The position numbers and the translations under genes were made by a program. From Sphingomonas sp. Leaf10 (GTDB taxonomy: Bacteria; Pseudomonadota; Alphaproteobacteria; Sphingomonadales; Sphingomonadaceae), in NCBI RefSeq assembly GCF_001421245.1, contig NZ_LMKE01000031.1, forward strand, positions 115,973-152,614: a DNA stretch of 36,642 nucleotides. The letters run 5' to 3'. Of the stretch, positions 34,431 to 36,642 are shown piece by piece (within the stretch, counting starts at the first letter, position 1; the number at the start of each line of letters is the position of its first letter). Below the pieces are notes generated by a model, which saw nothing but the letters and a program-made list of their open reading frames with translations, made no database searches and had not been told where the DNA came from.

Positions 34431-36545
34431 GTGAAGCGTTGGGGGATGCCGGCCATGGCGGCTGCGTTGGTGGTGAATCCGGCGGCGGCACAGGATCGGC
34501 CGGCAACCGACGATGCCGAGATCATCGTCGAGGGGCGCGCGCAGCAACTCTATCGCACCACCGTCACCACCATCGGCAAATCGGCGCAGGACCCGCTCGA
34601 CATTCCGCAGGCGTTGCAGGTCATCAACAGCGACCTGTTCACCGATCAGGGTGCGCGCGACGCGACCGACCTCTACCGCAACATCTCGGGCGTCAGCGCG
34701 TACAGCTATGCCGGCGTCACCTTTCGCGGCTTCCGGCAGGACGAATCCTTTTACGACGGGATGCGCGGCAATCCGTTCGTCGGCTTCACCGTCCCGCAAT
34801 TGTTCAACATCGACCGGGTCGAGGTGCTGAAGGGTCCGGCGGGGCTGTTCTTCGGCCCCGGCGCGCCGGGCGGGATCATCAATTACGTGTCGAAAACGCC
34901 GTCGGACCGCGCCAGCCTCCGCACCGTCGCGACCGCCGGCAATTACGACCGCTTCGGCATCTCGGCGGAGGCGACCGACCGGATCGACGCCGCCGGCACC
35001 GTCTCCTACCGCATCGGTGGCTTCACCGAGTCGATGCAGCCCTATCGCTTCAATACGCTGCACAAGGCGCTGATCGGTGACGCCGGCCTGTCGATCCGCA
35101 CCAATCCCGGCGGGCTGCTGACGCTGCAGGTCACGGCTTACGACAATTATCTGCGCGCCAACCGGCTGCGCGGGGTGCTGGTCGACGACGCCGGCCGGTT
35201 CCGCACCTCGATCCGCTGGAACGCGAACGAAAAGAGCGATTATCTCCACCTCGCCTCGACCGCATGGGCCGCGCGCTATGCGACCGCGATCGGGGATGCG
35301 GTGACGTTCGATGCCGGCGCGCGCTACTTCCGATCGACCGAACGCCAGCAATATCACGAGCCGCGTGGCCTCAGCCCGACCAACCCCAAGCTGGTGCTGC
35401 GCGAATTTCGCGATCAGCGTCGCCCGGTCGACGGCCTGTCGTTCATGGCCAATGCCACCGCGCGTACGACGCTGCTCGGGCTGTCGCACCGGGTTCAGGT
35501 CGGTGGCGACTGGTATCGCGAATCGAATGGCCTCGAATCGCGCATCCTGCGCAGCGGCGTGACCGCGCTCAGCCTGTCGAACCCCGTATATGGTGGCCGC
35601 GCCACCACCGATGCGCTGCGGGCGGCGGCCTTGCCGTTCACCGTCACCGACACCGATTCGCGCCGCTTCGGCATCTATGCACAGGATCAGATCGACCTAA
35701 CCGATCATCTGCTGCTGGTCGCGGGTGTCCGCTACGACCGGTTCGAGGACCGCACCCGGGTCGCCACCGCCGGGCGGGTGACGTCGAACGCGCGCTATAG
35801 CGACCACGACGTCACCTTCCGCACCGGCGCGATCTACAAGCCGCAGGACGATCTGTCCTTGTACGTCAGCTGGTCGCAGGGTTTCGACCCGCAGGCCCCG
35901 GCCAGCCAACTGCCCGCCGCCGGCGGCCCCTTCGCCCCGATCACCGGCAACCAGATCGAAACCGGCGCCAAGTCGCGCCTGTTCGACGGCCGGCTACAGG
36001 CCAATGCCGCGCTCTACCGCATCGTCCGCCGCAATCTGTTGCAGGTCGACCCCAGCCTGCCCCCGGTCGGCGGCATCGATCAATTGCGCCCGATCGGTGA
36101 GGTGACCAGCAAGGGGTTCGAACTCGACCTAGCCACCGATCTGACGCCGAACTGGGTACTGCTCGCCAATTACGGCTATAACGACACGCGCGTCACCGGC
36201 AGCGTCGCGGGCCAGCCGCTGACCGATGCTGTCGGCAATCGCTTCCCCAACGCGCCGGCGCACAAGCTCGGCTTCTGGACCCGCTATCAGGTCGCGCCGC
36301 TCAAGACCGCCTTCGCCTTCGGCGGCGAGCATGTGTCGCGCCGGATCAGCCGCTCGGGCCAGCCGGTGCTGCCCTATATTATCTTCGACGCGTCGATCAC
36401 CCGCCAGCTGGGCTTTGCCGAACTGATGCTGCGCGTCGATAATATTTTCGACAAGGTCTATGCCGCATCGGGCTTCACCGCGATGAGCGGCCATTTCCCC
36501 GGCGAACCCCGCACCGTCTTCGCCGAACTACGCGCGAAATTCTGA
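34431..36545 (+). CDS. TonB-dependent siderophore-type receptor
   Basis: A 704-residue outer-membrane receptor. The signal peptide is KRWGMPAMAAALVVNPAAA. A plug domain follows (PQALQVINSDLFTDQGARDATDLYRNISGVSAYS...RGFRQDESFYDGMRGNPF...VEVLKGPAGLFFGPGAPGGIINYVSKTP) and then a beta barrel that ends in Phe (ELRAKF). The plug layout is that of ferric siderophore receptors of the TIGR01783 type. No clear Fur box was found in the 149-bp divergent gap, so iron control is not shown. The 3' end overlaps a convergent gene by 18 bp. Confidence 0.92.
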   Translation: MKRWGMPAMAAALVVNPAAAQDRPATDDAEIIVEGRAQQLYRTTVTTIGKSAQDPLDIPQALQVINSDLFTDQGARDATDLYRNISGVSAYSYAGVTFRGFRQDESFYDGMRGNPFVGFTVPQLFNIDRVEVLKGPAGLFFGPGAPGGIINYVSKTPSDRASLRTVATAGNYDRFGISAEATDRIDAAGTVSYRIGGFTESMQPYRFNTLHKALIGDAGLSIRTNPGGLLTLQVTAYDNYLRANRLRGVLVDDAGRFRTSIRWNANEKSDYLHLASTAWAARYATAIGDAVTFDAGARYFRSTERQQYHEPRGLSPTNPKLVLREFRDQRRPVDGLSFMANATARTTLLGLSHRVQVGGDWYRESNGLESRILRSGVTALSLSNPVYGGRATTDALRAAALPFTVTDTDSRRFGIYAQDQIDLTDHLLLVAGVRYDRFEDRTRVATAGRVTSNARYSDHDVTFRTGAIYKPQDDLSLYVSWSQGFDPQAPASQLPAAGGPFAPITGNQIETGAKSRLFDGRLQANAALYRIVRRNLLQVDPSLPPVGGIDQLRPIGEVTSKGFELDLATDLTPNWVLLANYGYNDTRVTGSVAGQPLTDAVGNRFPNAPAHKLGFWTRYQVAPLKTAFAFGGEHVSRRISRSGQPVLPYIIFDASITRQLGFAELMLRVDNIFDKVYAASGFTAMSGHFPGEPRTVFAELRAKF

Positions 36546-36642
36546 CCACGCATCGATCGCCGCCCAGCCGGCGATCCCCGGCAGCGTCCGCGCGCGCCGC
36601 TCGGTCATCCCGCCCAGCGCGATGACCGGCAGGCGCGCGCCC
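36528..36642 (-). CDS. Thiamine phosphate synthase/TenI-like protein (C-terminal fragment, cut by window edge)
   Basis: Only 37 codons and the stop (TAG at 36530-36528) are in the window. They read LPVIALGGMTERRARTL and IAGWAAIDAW, the family's closing strand and phosphate-binding ALGGM turn. ThiE joins the thiazole and pyrimidine halves of thiamine phosphate; TenI-like proteins have the same fold with other roles. The gene is convergent with the receptor, sharing 18 bp. The family call rests on this short stretch. Confidence 0.6.
   Translation of the reverse strand, partial: GARLPVIALGGMTERRARTLPGIAGWAAIDAWSEFRA

Overview
The window is high-GC, gene-dense chromosomal DNA from an alphaproteobacterium, most probably Sphingomonas or a close sphingomonad. 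This rests on a carotenoid cluster (crtY, crtI, crtB), DivK and FzlA-type cell-cycle proteins, a DUF3035 (BamF-like) lipoprotein, a TorF-type putative porin, a MipA/OmpV protein, a TonB-dependent receptor, and several families of palindromic intergenic repeats. No phage, plasmid, insertion-sequence, toxin or CRISPR module is visible.

Layout. (1) 1-7896, all on +: thyA-folA (4-bp overlap), an M19 dipeptidase, ribF, a repeat-bearing gap of about 440 bp, then ileS-lspA-DUF3035 lipoprotein, each overlapping the next. (2) 7897-9108: intergenic repeats, then a TorF-type porin on -. (3) 9333-11145: a RidA-family/HAD/DUF3572 operon on -, divergent from divK. (4) 11436-14805: a DUF1275 membrane protein divergent from a TRIC-type channel; a FzlA-like GST protein divergent from a YdjM-like membrane protein; and a STAS/SpoIIAA-like protein preceded by an exact FNR/FixK box. 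(5) 14825-21508 on -: gltD, a secreted DUF2059 protein and gltB in one tight operon, with a perfect 11-bp inverted repeat just upstream of its likely promoter. (6) 21660-23446 on -: an NDUFA9-like SDR overlapping uppP. (7) A lone tRNA-Leu(CAG) with its own promoter on +. (8) 23834-27613 on -: flotillin with its NfeD/YqiJ-type partner, a MipA/OmpV protein and a DUF2141 protein. (9) 27498-33100: a sterol-desaturase-family protein on -, divergent from crtY-crtI, then a LOG-family gene overlapping crtB. (10) 33217 to the end: an AI-2E-family transporter on -, divergent from a TonB-dependent receptor, which runs tail to tail into a partial thiamine-phosphate-synthase-like gene cut by the window edge.

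How the parts work together. thyA/folA make dTMP and recycle the dihydrofolate that ThyA produces; ribF makes FMN/FAD; lspA matures lipoproteins such as the one encoded just after it. GltBD makes glutamate from glutamine and 2-oxoglutarate. CrtB, CrtI and CrtY together turn GGPP into beta-carotene; no GGPP synthase, ketolase or CrtG is in the window, and the divergent desaturase-family protein may add a hydroxyl group.

The most striking observation is inside ileS: two inverted copies of a palindromic, REP-like sequence sit in frame, adding about 42 residues to a loop of the synthetase core without breaking the reading frame. Other points to follow up are the FNR box before the STAS gene, the gltD operator, the paired A/B intergenic repeats at gene 3' ends, a predicted three-way-junction element at 31255-31310, and a 31-bp perfect inverted repeat in the divergent carotenoid promoter region. 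Starts were chosen by ribosome-binding site, overlap and family length; no alignment or database search was possible.
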